A DNA stretch of 52,827 nucleotides from Gammaproteobacteria bacterium (GTDB lineage Bacteria; Pseudomonadota; Gammaproteobacteria; Xanthomonadales; SZUA-36), in the NCBI GenBank assembly GCA_030431095.1, contig JAUIJU010000019.1, positions 1 through 52,827 of the forward strand. Direction: 5' to 3'. Positions 45,176-52,650 of the stretch are shown piece by piece (within the stretch, counting starts at the first letter, position 1; each line of letters begins with the position of its first letter). A model generated the notes under the pieces. The model saw only the letters and a program-made list of their open reading frames with translations, searched no databases and was not told the DNA's origin. The translations under genes were made by a program, and so were the position numbers.

Positions 45176-45928
45176 TCATGTTGTCGTCGTGGGTTTCGAT
45201 GAAGGCTGCTGCAATTTGGTTAGCATCGCGTTCAGTTCGAAAGCCAGCTGGCGGCGCAGCGCGTCGGCGTCCTGCTCGCTGGTGTCGTCCGCGGCCAGGC
45301 GCAGCAGGATCGGCTCCAGGGCGCGCATCAGCCGCGCGATCTCGGGTGACTGCTGTTTTTCGGCCGCCTGCTCGAACAGGCGGTTCTGGGCCACGATCTG
45401 CAGGATCAGGGCGGTCTGCTCGTCCTGGGAGCGTTCTCCCAGGCCGGCCAGCTGGCCCTGGCTTTCCGCCAGGTACACGTGCAGGCCGCGTTCGAAAGCG
45501 CCCTTGGCGGGCCCGGACACGGCCAGGGCGTCCGGCCCGGCCGGGGGGGAGCCGGCATCGACCAGTCCTGGACCCTGAACGGGTCCGCCCCGGGGCATGA
45601 ACACGCCGATGGCAATCCCCAGGGCCAGCACCGCGGCGAAGGCGGCGCCCAGGCCCATCCAGGGAAAGCGCGGGCGGGCCGGCTCCCGGGCTGACCGCTG
45701 CCGCTCCAGCCGCGATTCGCGTGCGACAAGGTCGTGCCACTGGTGTTTGAGGTGCTCCGGCGCGGCAGCGGAGGATGGGGCGCACAGGCCGTCGAGACGG
45801 TGCTTCAGCGCCTCGTAGCGGGCCGCCAGCAGGCGGTCGGAGGACAGGGCCTGCTCGACGGCGCGTCGCTCGGTATCGTCCAGTCCGTCGTTCCAGTAGT
45901 ACAGGGTCAGTGTCTGTTCATCGATCAT
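45176..45928 (-). CDS. Membrane anti-sigma-like factor
   Basis: 250 aa from ATG 45928, with CAGGAG six bases before and a four-base overlap with the sigma gene stop. Residues 1-48 are a helical cytosolic part (IDEQTLTLYYWNDGLDDTER, RLLAARYEALKHRLDGL) that looks like an anti-sigma domain without the zinc-binding HxxxCxxC. One transmembrane helix spans about 91-110. A periplasmic part of 140 residues follows, with a Gly/Pro linker and long helices (GLHVYLAESQGQLAGLGER, ALILQIVAQNRLFEQAAE). Position directly after an ECF sigma gene is the strongest evidence. It would hold the sigma factor until an envelope signal arrives. Confidence 0.8.
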   Translation of the reverse strand: MIDEQTLTLYYWNDGLDDTERRAVEQALSSDRLLAARYEALKHRLDGLCAPSSAAAPEHLKHQWHDLVARESRLERQRSAREPARPRFPWMGLGAAFAAVLALGIAIGVFMPRGGPVQGPGLVDAGSPPAGPDALAVSGPAKGAFERGLHVYLAESQGQLAGLGERSQDEQTALILQIVAQNRLFEQAAEKQQSPEIARLMRALEPILLRLAADDTSEQDADALRRQLAFELNAMLTKLQQPSSKPTTTT

Positions 45929-46458
45929 GATGCGCTCCTGAGGTCCGTCATCGAGACCCGCAATTTCTTCACGGCCCGGAACACGGCCTGTTTCACCGTG
46001 CCCAGGCTGGTGGTCAGTTCGTCGGCGATTTCCTGCAGGCGCCACTGCTCGAGGTGCTTGAGCACGAAGCACACGCGTTCGGTGTCGCTCAGGGCCTGCA
46101 TCGCCGTGGCCAGGTCCCGGTCCAGTTCGCGCAGTTGCTGCGTGGCTTCGGGCGAGGGGGAATCGTCCGCCGCCTCCAGCTCCAGGTCGCTCCAGCGTTC
46201 CGGGTGCGCGGATCGCAGCAGGCTCAGCGCCGAGTTCACCGCGATGCGGTGAATCCAGGTTTCCAGCGTCGCGCCGCCCTGGAACTGCCGGCGTTTGCGC
46301 CAGGCATTGAGCAGGGCGTCCTGCACCGCGTCGCCCGCCAGTTCCGGGCTCTTCGTGATGCGCAGGCACGCGGCGTACCAGTGGTCCCCCCGCCGGGCGA
46401 TGGCCTGGTGGAACTCGGACTCGCCGGGCGCTGGCGTCTTCGTGTTGTTGGCTGCCAT
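45925..46458 (-). CDS. ECF RNA polymerase sigma factor
   Basis: 177 aa. Region 2 is recognisable from HWYAACLRITKSPELAGDAV, with QDALLNAWRKRRQF and TWIHRIAVNSALSLLR for the -10 contact and core binding. Region 4 (about 118-170) has ALSDTERVCFVLKHLEQWRL, QEIADELTTSLGTVKQAVFR and AVKKLRV, the helix-turn-helix for the -35. Region 2.4 to 4 linker (ELEAADDSPSPEATQQLREL) is typical. First gene of a five-gene minus-strand run with anti-sigma, two HEAT proteins and a hydrolase. No GGAAC-type autoregulatory promoter was recognised upstream. Confidence 0.95.
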   Translation of the reverse strand: MAANNTKTPAPGESEFHQAIARRGDHWYAACLRITKSPELAGDAVQDALLNAWRKRRQFQGGATLETWIHRIAVNSALSLLRSAHPERWSDLELEAADDSPSPEATQQLRELDRDLATAMQALSDTERVCFVLKHLEQWRLQEIADELTTSLGTVKQAVFRAVKKLRVSMTDLRSAS

Positions 46459-46587
46459 GGAGATTGGATGCGACAGGGGACGATCAGGTTAGCAGGGAAA
46501 TCCACCATCACGCGGGTGCCGGCAGGCGAGTCTGAATGACGCTACGCTGTGTCCATCACATCACGTGGCCGGAGAAGGGGCCAGGAC

Positions 46588-46998
46588 ATGGCGGATTCGA
46601 CCGCAAAACCATTCAGCGCAGGCCTGCTGGACCATTACAACGTCTCGACCCGCGATCTGGCCGGGACGGTGCGCTTCTACGAAGAAGTGCTGGGCTTCGA
46701 AAACGGTCCGCGCCCCGCGTTCGATTTTCCCGGGGCATGGCTGTACAGCGACGGCCGGGCGGTGCTCCACCTCAACGACGTTTCCGGCGAGGGTCGCGCG
46801 CCCCTGGAAGGCACCGGCGTGCTCGAACACGTCGCATTCGACAGCCGTGGGTTCGCGGCCATGAAGGATCACCTGGCCACCCTGGGGGTGCCCCACAGAA
46901 CCCGCCAGGTGCCCGGGCGACCGCGATGGCAGATTTTTCTGCTGGACCCCAACGGCGTGGAGATCGAACTGAATTTTCCAGCGCCCGGTGATGACTGA
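46588..46998 (+). CDS. VOC-superfamily (glyoxalase/dioxygenase-like) protein
   Basis: 136 aa from ATG 46588, just after CAGGA; the frame is open back to 46549. Two beta-alpha-beta-beta-beta modules of the VOC fold: LDHYNVSTRDLAGTVRFYEE, VLGFENGPRP, AVLHLNDVSG, then VLEHVAFDSRGFAAMKDHLA and WQIFLLDPNGVEIELNF. Metal ligands are consistent with His in the first strand (DHYNV), His in EHVAF, and Glu in VEIELNF. Relatives are extradiol dioxygenases, glyoxalase I and fosfomycin-resistance enzymes; the reaction is not predictable. Its end overlaps a small membrane-protein gene by 8 bases. Confidence 0.9.
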   Translation: MADSTAKPFSAGLLDHYNVSTRDLAGTVRFYEEVLGFENGPRPAFDFPGAWLYSDGRAVLHLNDVSGEGRAPLEGTGVLEHVAFDSRGFAAMKDHLATLGVPHRTRQVPGRPRWQIFLLDPNGVEIELNFPAPGDD

Positions 46999-47263
46999 AG
47001 GCCCGGAGCAGCATCTGCGCTGGCGCGCGGCGCTCGCCTGCGTGATTGCACTGGTCCTGGCCCTGGCGGGGTTCTGGGTGGCGTTCGACGACGGCGCGGT
47101 GGCGGGCGGAATTCCGTTTCTTGGCGATGCCCTCAATCAGCGCATCGGCAAGGCGGTATTCGGCCTGGGCGCTTGTGTCGCCCTGGTGCTTGCGCTCCTG
47201 GCTTTGCGGTCCAGCCTGCGTGGCGGAGGGCGTGCGGGCAGGGGTCGGACGGGTCGATCCTGA
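46991..47263 (+). CDS. Small two-helix membrane protein
   Basis: 90 aa from ATG 46991 (GTG at 46988 also possible), overlapping the stop of the VOC gene by 8 bases, so translation is likely coupled. Two transmembrane segments: AALACVIALVLALAGFWVAF and FGLGACVALVLALLALRSSL, with a short loop GGIPFLGDALNQRIGK between. The C-terminal tail is Gly/Arg-rich. I recognise no family. Overlap with a gene upstream and codon use support it as real. Confidence 0.65.
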   Translation: MTEGPEQHLRWRAALACVIALVLALAGFWVAFDDGAVAGGIPFLGDALNQRIGKAVFGLGACVALVLALLALRSSLRGGGRAGRGRTGRS

Positions 47264-47326
47264 ACAGGAAGTGACGCGACTACCCGTCCCGGGGTACATT
47301 CTCCTACCCCATGTGAGCGCTCGCCC

Positions 47327-47600
47327 TTGAACGCCATTCCCCGGATTGCGCCGGCGCCATTGCCGGTATTCGACACGCTGGCCACGAGCCTGGCCGCCTG
47401 GCGGGACTGGGCCGAGTGTTTGCGGCTGCACCTGAACCGGCGGCTGTTCCTGGGCCTGATTTCCTTCGAAAGCCACCTCGCTCACTATCGCCCCGGTGAC
47501 TTTTACCGAACCCACGTCGACGCGTTGGGTGGCGAGGCCAATCGTGTCGTGTCGCTGGTGTGCTACCTGAATCCCGGCTGGATCGAGGGCGACGGCCGCG
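47327..47600 (+). pseudogene. Truncated 2OG-Fe(II) oxygenase remnant
   Basis: From a TTG the frame reads into LRLHLNRRLFLGLISFESHL, then AHYRPGDFYRTHVDALGG and RVVSLVCYLNPGWIEGDG. This is the central core of SM-20/PKHD-type 2-oxoglutarate oxygenases, with the metal-binding HxD (THVD). The usual N-terminal ~70 residues and the C-terminal half, including the second metal His and the 2OG-binding Arg, are absent. Similarity stops abruptly where the convergent DUF1697 gene ends, and beyond that the open frame (to 47734) is only antisense of it. It appears cut on both sides and inactive. Confidence 0.6.
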
Positions 47601-47601
47601 A

Positions 47602-48132
47602 TCAGGCGGCTGCCAGCTCCAGCAAGCGGTTCACCGTGTTGAGATTGCGCGCCGTGATCGCCACGCCGCGAAAGGCACGGTCCAGGTTGTTCGCGAGCTT
47701 CGAACGGCCGAAGCCGTCGGGCGTGTGCAGGTAGAAGACCTGGCCAACCTGGCGGAACGCTTCGGACCGGGTCCTGAGGGAATCCAGCAGATCCCTGTCG
47801 ACGTCACCGGGATTTCCGCTGCAAAAGACAAAATGCACGGCTTTGCCTGGCGCATCCGGCCACGGATTGTTCGCCGCCGCTTCCTGCAAGGCCTCGAGCG
47901 TCAGGGTGAACACGCTGGGACAAAAGCCGAACCGCTCCTCGACCAGGGCGTCGATGGCGCGGGACGGCGCGTCCGTGCTGTCGTAAACCACGTTTCCGCT
48001 CTGGATGTAGGTGCGGACTTTGCCGTAGCCGTGTGCAGTGAGCAGTTCGCGAAGTTCCTTCATCGGCACCTTGTGATGCCCGCCGACATTGATGCCGCGC
48101 AGCAGGGCGATGCAGGTGGCGGGTTGGATCAC
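47602..48132 (-). CDS. DUF1697-family protein
   Basis: 176 aa from a GTG overlapping the stop of the upstream VOC gene by four bases. The family opening is clear: CIALLRGINVGGHHKVPMKE, LRELLTAHGYGKVRTYIQSG and NVVYDS. VHFVFCSGNP, GRSKLANNLDRAFRGVAITA and RNLNTVNRLLEL follow in the typical C-terminal part. The family function is unknown; it is common and often horizontally exchanged. With the VOC gene it forms a two-gene unit that ends inside the truncated oxygenase remnant. Confidence 0.93.
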   Translation of the reverse strand: MIQPATCIALLRGINVGGHHKVPMKELRELLTAHGYGKVRTYIQSGNVVYDSTDAPSRAIDALVEERFGFCPSVFTLTLEALQEAAANNPWPDAPGKAVHFVFCSGNPGDVDRDLLDSLRTRSEAFRQVGQVFYLHTPDGFGRSKLANNLDRAFRGVAITARNLNTVNRLLELAAA

Positions 48133-48551
48133 GGCGGCGCCAGGGGGTCTTCGGAAGGGAGCGCGGCGCCGAAGCCAATCAGGTTACCCGCCGGATCCCA
48201 GACGTGGAATTCGCGCATGCCATGACCCGGCTGGTCACGGGGCGCGTCCTGCACGCGCCCGGGCGCGAAACCCGGGGCCGCGGCGCGCTCGCTGAGTTCG
48301 GCGTGCAGCGCGTCCAGAGCCGCCACGTCACGCAGTTCCGTGTAACAGGCGGTGTTCTCGGCGATGTGCCGGTCCGGGCAGCGCCAAATGTGCAGGGTCA
48401 GGTCACCCCGGCTGACGAGGGCGTAGGCGCCGTCCAGGTACACCGTTTTGCGGGGAAAGCCCAGGTGTTCGGCATACCACGCCGCCAGGGCGCCCGGGTC
48501 GGGCGCAGCAAACTTGGGGGCGGTATGGGAACTGTCGAGCGAGTCTTTCAT
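48129..48551 (-). CDS. VOC-family protein
   Basis: 140 aa from ATG 48551 (GTG 48557 alternative). VOC pattern: PKFAAPDPGALAAWYAEHLG, FPRKTVYLDGAYALVSRG, DLTLHIWRCPD, AALDALHAELSERAAAPG, and HGMREFHVWDPAGNLIGFG. His in LHIW and FHVWDP are likely metal-site positions, but the first His of the usual HxxxxV strand is missing. Resembles bleomycin-resistance-like binding proteins more than active dioxygenases. The upstream ribosome-binding site is weak. Coupled to the DUF1697 gene. Confidence 0.85.
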   Translation of the reverse strand: MKDSLDSSHTAPKFAAPDPGALAAWYAEHLGFPRKTVYLDGAYALVSRGDLTLHIWRCPDRHIAENTACYTELRDVAALDALHAELSERAAAPGFAPGRVQDAPRDQPGHGMREFHVWDPAGNLIGFGAALPSEDPLAPP

Positions 48552-48632
48552 GGCCACAGCTTAGCGTGAAAACAGGGGGCCGGCCCGGCTGGTCTATACT
48601 GCTTCGCCATCACCAGAAACCGGTTGACCACC

Positions 48633-49427
48633 ATGCTCAAGCCAGTCGCTCAAGCCCTCTGCACCGTCTGCGCCGCGTTCCTGCTGGGCTCGTTCTCCGC
48701 CGGCGCCCAGGCTGCGGATGGGCCGTCCAGGGCCATCTTCGTCCACGGCGGCTGGGAAGGCCACGCCCCGGAGCGCTTTCGCGACATGGTCGTGCCCTGG
48801 CTGGAGTCGGAAGGCTTTGAGGTGGCGGTGTCCGATTCGCTCGACATTTACACCGACCAGGCCTTGATGGCCGAGGTCGACCTCATCGTGCACCTGTGGA
48901 CCCAGGGCACCATCACCAATGAACAGCTCGAACCGTTGCTCGCGGCGGTGCGCGAGCGCGGCGTGGGCATCGCCGGCTGGCACGGTGGATTCGGCGACTC
49001 GTTCCACGCCCGCCAGCGGTTCGAATACATGGTGGGCGGCCAGTGGGTGGAGCACCCGGGCAACGACGGGGTGCGCTTCGGGGTGGACATTATCGACCAC
49101 GAGGACCCGGTCACGGCCGGCCTGGATGATTTCGAGGTGGTCACCGAGCAGTACTACATGCACGTGGACCCCAACAACAAGGTGCTGGCCACCACCACCT
49201 TTGTCAGCGACTTCGAGCCGTGGGTGAAGGGCGCCACCATGCCGGTGGCCTGGAAGCGGATGCACGGCAAGGGTCGCGTGTTTTACACCGCCCTGGGACA
49301 CCAGCCGGAAGTCTACGATGTGCCCGAGGCGCTGGCGATCCTGCAACGCGGTATCCGGTGGGCCAGCCGCAGCAAGTACGAGACCACCCCGATCCTGGTG
49401 TCCCCGGTTTACCCCGGCGGCAACTGA
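48633..49427 (+). CDS. Exported ThuA-like protein
   Basis: 264 aa from ATG 48633 (TTG 48624 alternative). Signal peptide MLKPVAQALCTVCAAFLLGS to about AQA. The mature part is one ThuA-like (class-I amidotransferase fold) domain: AIFVHGGWEGHAPERFRDMV, DLIVHLWTQGTITNEQLEPL, GVGIAGWHGGFGDSF, the family-typical FEYMVGGQWVEHPG, and WKRMHGKGRVFYTALGHQPE near the end. The amidotransferase Cys is absent, as in other ThuA proteins. These are linked to sugar use (trehalose, plant and algal glycans), usually without defined activity. TATACT at 48595-48600 could be its -10. Confidence 0.9.
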   Translation: MLKPVAQALCTVCAAFLLGSFSAGAQAADGPSRAIFVHGGWEGHAPERFRDMVVPWLESEGFEVAVSDSLDIYTDQALMAEVDLIVHLWTQGTITNEQLEPLLAAVRERGVGIAGWHGGFGDSFHARQRFEYMVGGQWVEHPGNDGVRFGVDIIDHEDPVTAGLDDFEVVTEQYYMHVDPNNKVLATTTFVSDFEPWVKGATMPVAWKRMHGKGRVFYTALGHQPEVYDVPEALAILQRGIRWASRSKYETTPILVSPVYPGGN

Positions 49428-50341
49428 CCGGCGTCGCCGGCCCCGGCGCACAGCCGGGCCGCGTCCTCGCGCAGGATCTCCGCCATGCGCGTCACGGCCT
49501 GCGTCGGGAAATCCGGGTTGGCGATCACCAGCTGAACCTCCGCGGTGCGCTGTGCGCCTTCGCGCAGGGGCAGGGGCGCCAGGCGCCCGGTCTCCAGTTC
49601 CCGGCGGATGGCGTGCGCCGGGAACCAGGCGAACCCCATGCCCATGCAGGCGGCGGTAATCTGCGTCGCCTTGTTGCTGACCGTCCAGCGCTGGTCGGCC
49701 CCCAGCCAGCCGCCGCTGTCGCGGGTGCGTTGCAGGGCGCTGTCGCGAATGACCAGGTGGCGGTGATCGGCCAGGTCCTCCAGGGTCAGGGTCCGACCCA
49801 GGGCGTGCAGCGGGTGGTCGGGGTGCGCGGCGGCGACAAAGGTGATCGGCAACAGGGGTGTGCCGCCGAAGCCCTGCGGCACGTGCGGCGTGACCGCCAG
49901 GTCGACCGTGCCTTCGAACAGCGCCTCGTCGGCGCCGCCCAGCACCGTCTCGTACAGCTGTACGCGGGTGCGGGGAAACTCCCGGGCAAACCGGTCCAGC
50001 GAATCCAGCAGGGCCCACGTGGGGTAGATGATTTCCACGGCGAGGCGTAGTTCCGGCGTCCAGTCGGAACCCAGTGCCGCGGCGCTGCGTTCCAGCGCCT
50101 CGGCCTTTTCCACCAGCTGGGTTGCACGCTGGTACAGGGTCTGGCCCGCCGGGGTCAGCACCGACTTGCGCCCCTGCTTTTCGAACAGGTTCACGTCCAG
50201 CAGTTCCTCCACGCGGTGCACGGCGTAGCTAACCGAGGACTGCGTCTTGTGCAGCCTCTCGCCGGCGGGGCCGAAGCCACCGGCGTCGACCACGGCGATG
50301 AAGCTGCGCCACTGCTCCAGTGAGATTCGGGGGTTATTCAC
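49409..50341 (-). CDS. LysR-family transcriptional regulator
   Basis: 310 aa from a GTG at the edge of the divergent intergenic region. The N-terminal winged helix-turn-helix reads SLEQWRSFIAVVDAGGFGPA, GERLHKTQSSVSYAVHRVEE, then LLDVNLFEKQGRKSVLTPAG, the standard LysR_HTH. A linker helix and two effector-binding Rossmann lobes follow (LRLAVEIIYPTWALLDSLDR; VDLAVTPHVPQGF; ACMGMGFAWFPAH). Divergent from azoR and pirin, which it very probably controls, with an inverted-repeat site between. The effector is unknown; an electrophile or quinone would fit the target. Confidence 0.95.
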   Translation of the reverse strand: MNNPRISLEQWRSFIAVVDAGGFGPAGERLHKTQSSVSYAVHRVEELLDVNLFEKQGRKSVLTPAGQTLYQRATQLVEKAEALERSAAALGSDWTPELRLAVEIIYPTWALLDSLDRFAREFPRTRVQLYETVLGGADEALFEGTVDLAVTPHVPQGFGGTPLLPITFVAAAHPDHPLHALGRTLTLEDLADHRHLVIRDSALQRTRDSGGWLGADQRWTVSNKATQITAACMGMGFAWFPAHAIRRELETGRLAPLPLREGAQRTAEVQLVIANPDFPTQAVTRMAEILREDAARLCAGAGDAGQLPPG

Positions 50342-50382
50342 ATCTAAAAATACGATTTAATATGCAGAATATCTCAATTATA

Positions 50383-50399
50383 CATCGATACTAACGATG
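50383..50399. promoter_or_regulatory. Putative LysR-type operator in the lysR-azoR intergenic region
   Basis: CATCG (50383-50387) and CGATG (50395-50399) form an inverted repeat with seven bases between, within an AT-rich stretch of about 60 bases that contrasts with the GC-rich surroundings. It contains a T-N11-A core (TCGATACTAACGA). Location between divergent regulator and target gene supports the call. Confidence 0.5.
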
Positions 50400-50452
50400 C
50401 ATATCATGGTGCCCACGCAACGTCACCAGATCACCCAAACAAGGACAGCGAC

Positions 50453-51055
50453 ATGAGCACCTTGCTGCAAATCAATACCAGCCTGCACTCCGACCGGGGT
50501 GCGTCCTCGCAACTGGCCGGGCGCTACGTCAAGCGCTGGCAGGCCGCCCACCCGGACGGCACGGTGGTGCTGCGTGACCTGGCCGCCACGCCGGTGCCGC
50601 ACCTGACGGCGGAACGCTTCCAGGCCTTCCTCGAAACTCCCGAAACCCGCACGCCCGGACAGGTCCGCGTGGTGGCCGAGTCCGACACCCTGATCGAGGA
50701 ACTGAAGCAGGCCGACGAGGTCGTGCTGGGGCTGCCGATGTACAACTTCGGGGTGCCGTCCACCCTCAAGGCCTGGATCGATCACGTGGCGCGCGCCGGG
50801 GTGACGTTCCGTTACACCGGGCACGGCCCGCAGGGACTGCTGCAAGACCGCAGGACCCTGGTGTTCGCGGCCCGTGGCGGCCAGTACCGGGGAACGCCGG
50901 CGGACACGCAAAGCGCGTACATCGAGCGTTTTCTGAACTTCATCGGCATCCACGACATCGAATTCATCTATGCCGAGGGGCTGAACCTGGGTGACGCGCC
51001 CCGGCGCGATGCGCTGAACCAGGCGCACCGGGAAATCGAAGGGCTGGCGGCCTGA
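50453..51055 (+). CDS. azoR: FMN-dependent NADH-azoreductase
   Basis: 200 aa, matching the length of AzoR. Flavodoxin-like fold with the FMN-phosphate loop LLQINTSLHSDRGASSQLAG at the start, the isoalloxazine-binding LGLPMYNFGVPSTLKAWIDH, and VFAARGGQYRG as the third contact. TFRYTGHGPQGLLQDR after the second segment is typical. It reduces quinones and azo compounds with NADH, chiefly a quinone-detoxifying role. AAGGACA precedes the ATG. The pirin gene follows after 48 bases, and the divergent LysR gene is the likely regulator. Confidence 0.96.
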   Translation: MSTLLQINTSLHSDRGASSQLAGRYVKRWQAAHPDGTVVLRDLAATPVPHLTAERFQAFLETPETRTPGQVRVVAESDTLIEELKQADEVVLGLPMYNFGVPSTLKAWIDHVARAGVTFRYTGHGPQGLLQDRRTLVFAARGGQYRGTPADTQSAYIERFLNFIGIHDIEFIYAEGLNLGDAPRRDALNQAHREIEGLAA

Positions 51056-51103
51056 GCGGGCCGCCTGAACCGAGAATCCGAGCTGCCCCCGAGGAGTCAA
51101 GAC

Positions 51104-51985
51104 ATGAACGACGCACTGCATACTGAACGACCGCTCGAACGCATCATTTCCGGCCAGGAAACTTCCGATGGCGCCGGGGTGAAGCTGCGCCGCAGCATCG
51201 GCGCGGCTGGCGGTCGCCTGGACCCCTTCCTGATGCTGGATGAGTTCGGCACCGAGAACCCGGACGACTACATCGCCGGCTTTCCGCCCCATCCGCACCG
51301 CGGGTTCGAGACCGTGACCTTCATGATCGACGGCCACATGCGTCACGAGGACCACATGGGCAACGTCGGCGAATTGAACAGCGGTGGCGTGCAGTGGATG
51401 ACCGCGGGCCGCGGCGTCATCCATTCCGAAATGCCGCAGCAGGAGAGCGGGCGCATGCGCGGCTTCCAGCTGTGGGTCAACCTGCCGGCGAACGAGAAGA
51501 TGAAGCCGGCGGCCTACCGCGACATTCCCGCCTCGGACATCCCCGGCGCCGTGCTGGAAAACGGCGTGGCGTTCAAGGTGATCGCAGGGCGCGTCGGCCT
51601 GGGCGGCCGGACGTTCGCCGGGCCGGTCAATGGCGAGCGCGGCGCCATGGCCACCGACCCGCAATTCGTCGACCTGGCGATGCCGGTCGGGACCCGCCTG
51701 GAACTGCCGATCCCGGCGGGCCACAATGCCTTCGTGTACCTGTACGAGGGCAGGGTGGCGATCGGTGGCCGGACGCTGGAGCGACACCAGGCAGCCATCC
51801 TGGGCCAGGGCGACCACGTGGCGATCCACGGGACGGATGGCGTCGCGCGCCTGATCGTCGTGTCCGGGCGCCCGCTGGGGGAACCGGTGGCGCAGTACGG
51901 GCCATTCGTGATGAACACCCGCGCCGAGATCGACCAGGCGCTGGCGGATTACCGCGACGGCAGGCTGACCGGCCCCGGCGCCTAG
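51104..51985 (+). CDS. Pirin-family protein
   Basis: 293 aa bicupin. The metal site of the N-terminal cupin is FPPHPHRGFETVTFMIDGHM, RHEDHMG with the three His, and GVIHSEMP with the Glu. The C-terminal cupin (VGTRLELPIPAGHNAFVYLY) lacks the His set. Bacterial pirins include quercetin 2,3-dioxygenases and proteins modulating enzymes; which applies here is unknown. GAGGAG-like sequence (CCCGAGGAGTC) precedes the ATG. Downstream of azoR in the same orientation, so probably co-transcribed in a quinone or flavonoid response. Confidence 0.95.
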   Translation: MNDALHTERPLERIISGQETSDGAGVKLRRSIGAAGGRLDPFLMLDEFGTENPDDYIAGFPPHPHRGFETVTFMIDGHMRHEDHMGNVGELNSGGVQWMTAGRGVIHSEMPQQESGRMRGFQLWVNLPANEKMKPAAYRDIPASDIPGAVLENGVAFKVIAGRVGLGGRTFAGPVNGERGAMATDPQFVDLAMPVGTRLELPIPAGHNAFVYLYEGRVAIGGRTLERHQAAILGQGDHVAIHGTDGVARLIVVSGRPLGEPVAQYGPFVMNTRAEIDQALADYRDGRLTGPGA

Positions 51986-52002
51986 TCGGTTCCGGATCGC
52001 GC

Positions 52003-52650
52003 CTACTTCAGGCCCACGTGGCGCAGGGCGGCATCCGGCGGCGGATCCCAGCGGGGCAGGGGGACGTTCCCGACATACTGGATGTCGGCCATGCCTTCGC
52101 GCGTGGTGTAGAACGCCATCGCGGTCAGCATGCGCACCCGGTCGAAGAACCAGGCGGCCTCGACGTGTTCCGGTCTCGCGGCGGGGGGGTGGCAGATGTC
52201 GTCGCAGATCGCGGCGTGCTGCGTTTCGTCGAGTTCCACGAAGGGCGCGTCGAAGCGGCGTGCCGATTCGGCGTCCAGCCACGCCAGCCCCTTGCGCACC
52301 TTTTCCAGGTCACCGTCCATGGTGTCGTACGGGGCGCTGACCCACTCGTCGATGAAATCCTGGGCGCCGATGGCGCTGGCCGCGGGCGAGCGGTCGTCGG
52401 CGGGAATGATCAGGTCGCAGAGGACCCGGAGCTGGCCACGCTCCACTTCGGTCAGCTGCAGTTCCCACGGAACCACGGGGTTGACCAGGTCAGGGTCGGT
52501 CAGCGTGCCGGCAGCTCCCGCCGAACCGGGGCTGTCGGCGCGTGCCGCCGACCACAGGACCGGCGCCGCCGCCGCGGCGGCGATCAGCCGGATGGCCTGG
52601 CGCCGCGCGATGCGGGGCGTGGTGTTTTCGGGGTTTGGCGTGTCGCTCAC
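52003..52650 (-). CDS. Gluconate 2-dehydrogenase subunit 3-like protein
   Basis: 215 aa from a GTG that overlaps the stop of the dehydrogenase gene by four bases. N-terminal twin-arginine-type signal: RIARRQAIRLIAAAAAAPVL followed by WSAARA. The mature domain is helical, with VERGQLRVLCDLIIPADDRS, ASAIGAQDFIDEWVSAPYDT and FYTTREGMADIQYVGN, the pattern of the gluconate_2-dh3 family, small subunits that export and assemble with a GMC-type flavin dehydrogenase. Its partner gene is immediately upstream at the right edge. Confidence 0.9.
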   Translation of the reverse strand: MSDTPNPENTTPRIARRQAIRLIAAAAAAPVLWSAARADSPGSAGAAGTLTDPDLVNPVVPWELQLTEVERGQLRVLCDLIIPADDRSPAASAIGAQDFIDEWVSAPYDTMDGDLEKVRKGLAWLDAESARRFDAPFVELDETQHAAICDDICHPPAARPEHVEAAWFFDRVRMLTAMAFYTTREGMADIQYVGNVPLPRWDPPPDAALRHVGLK

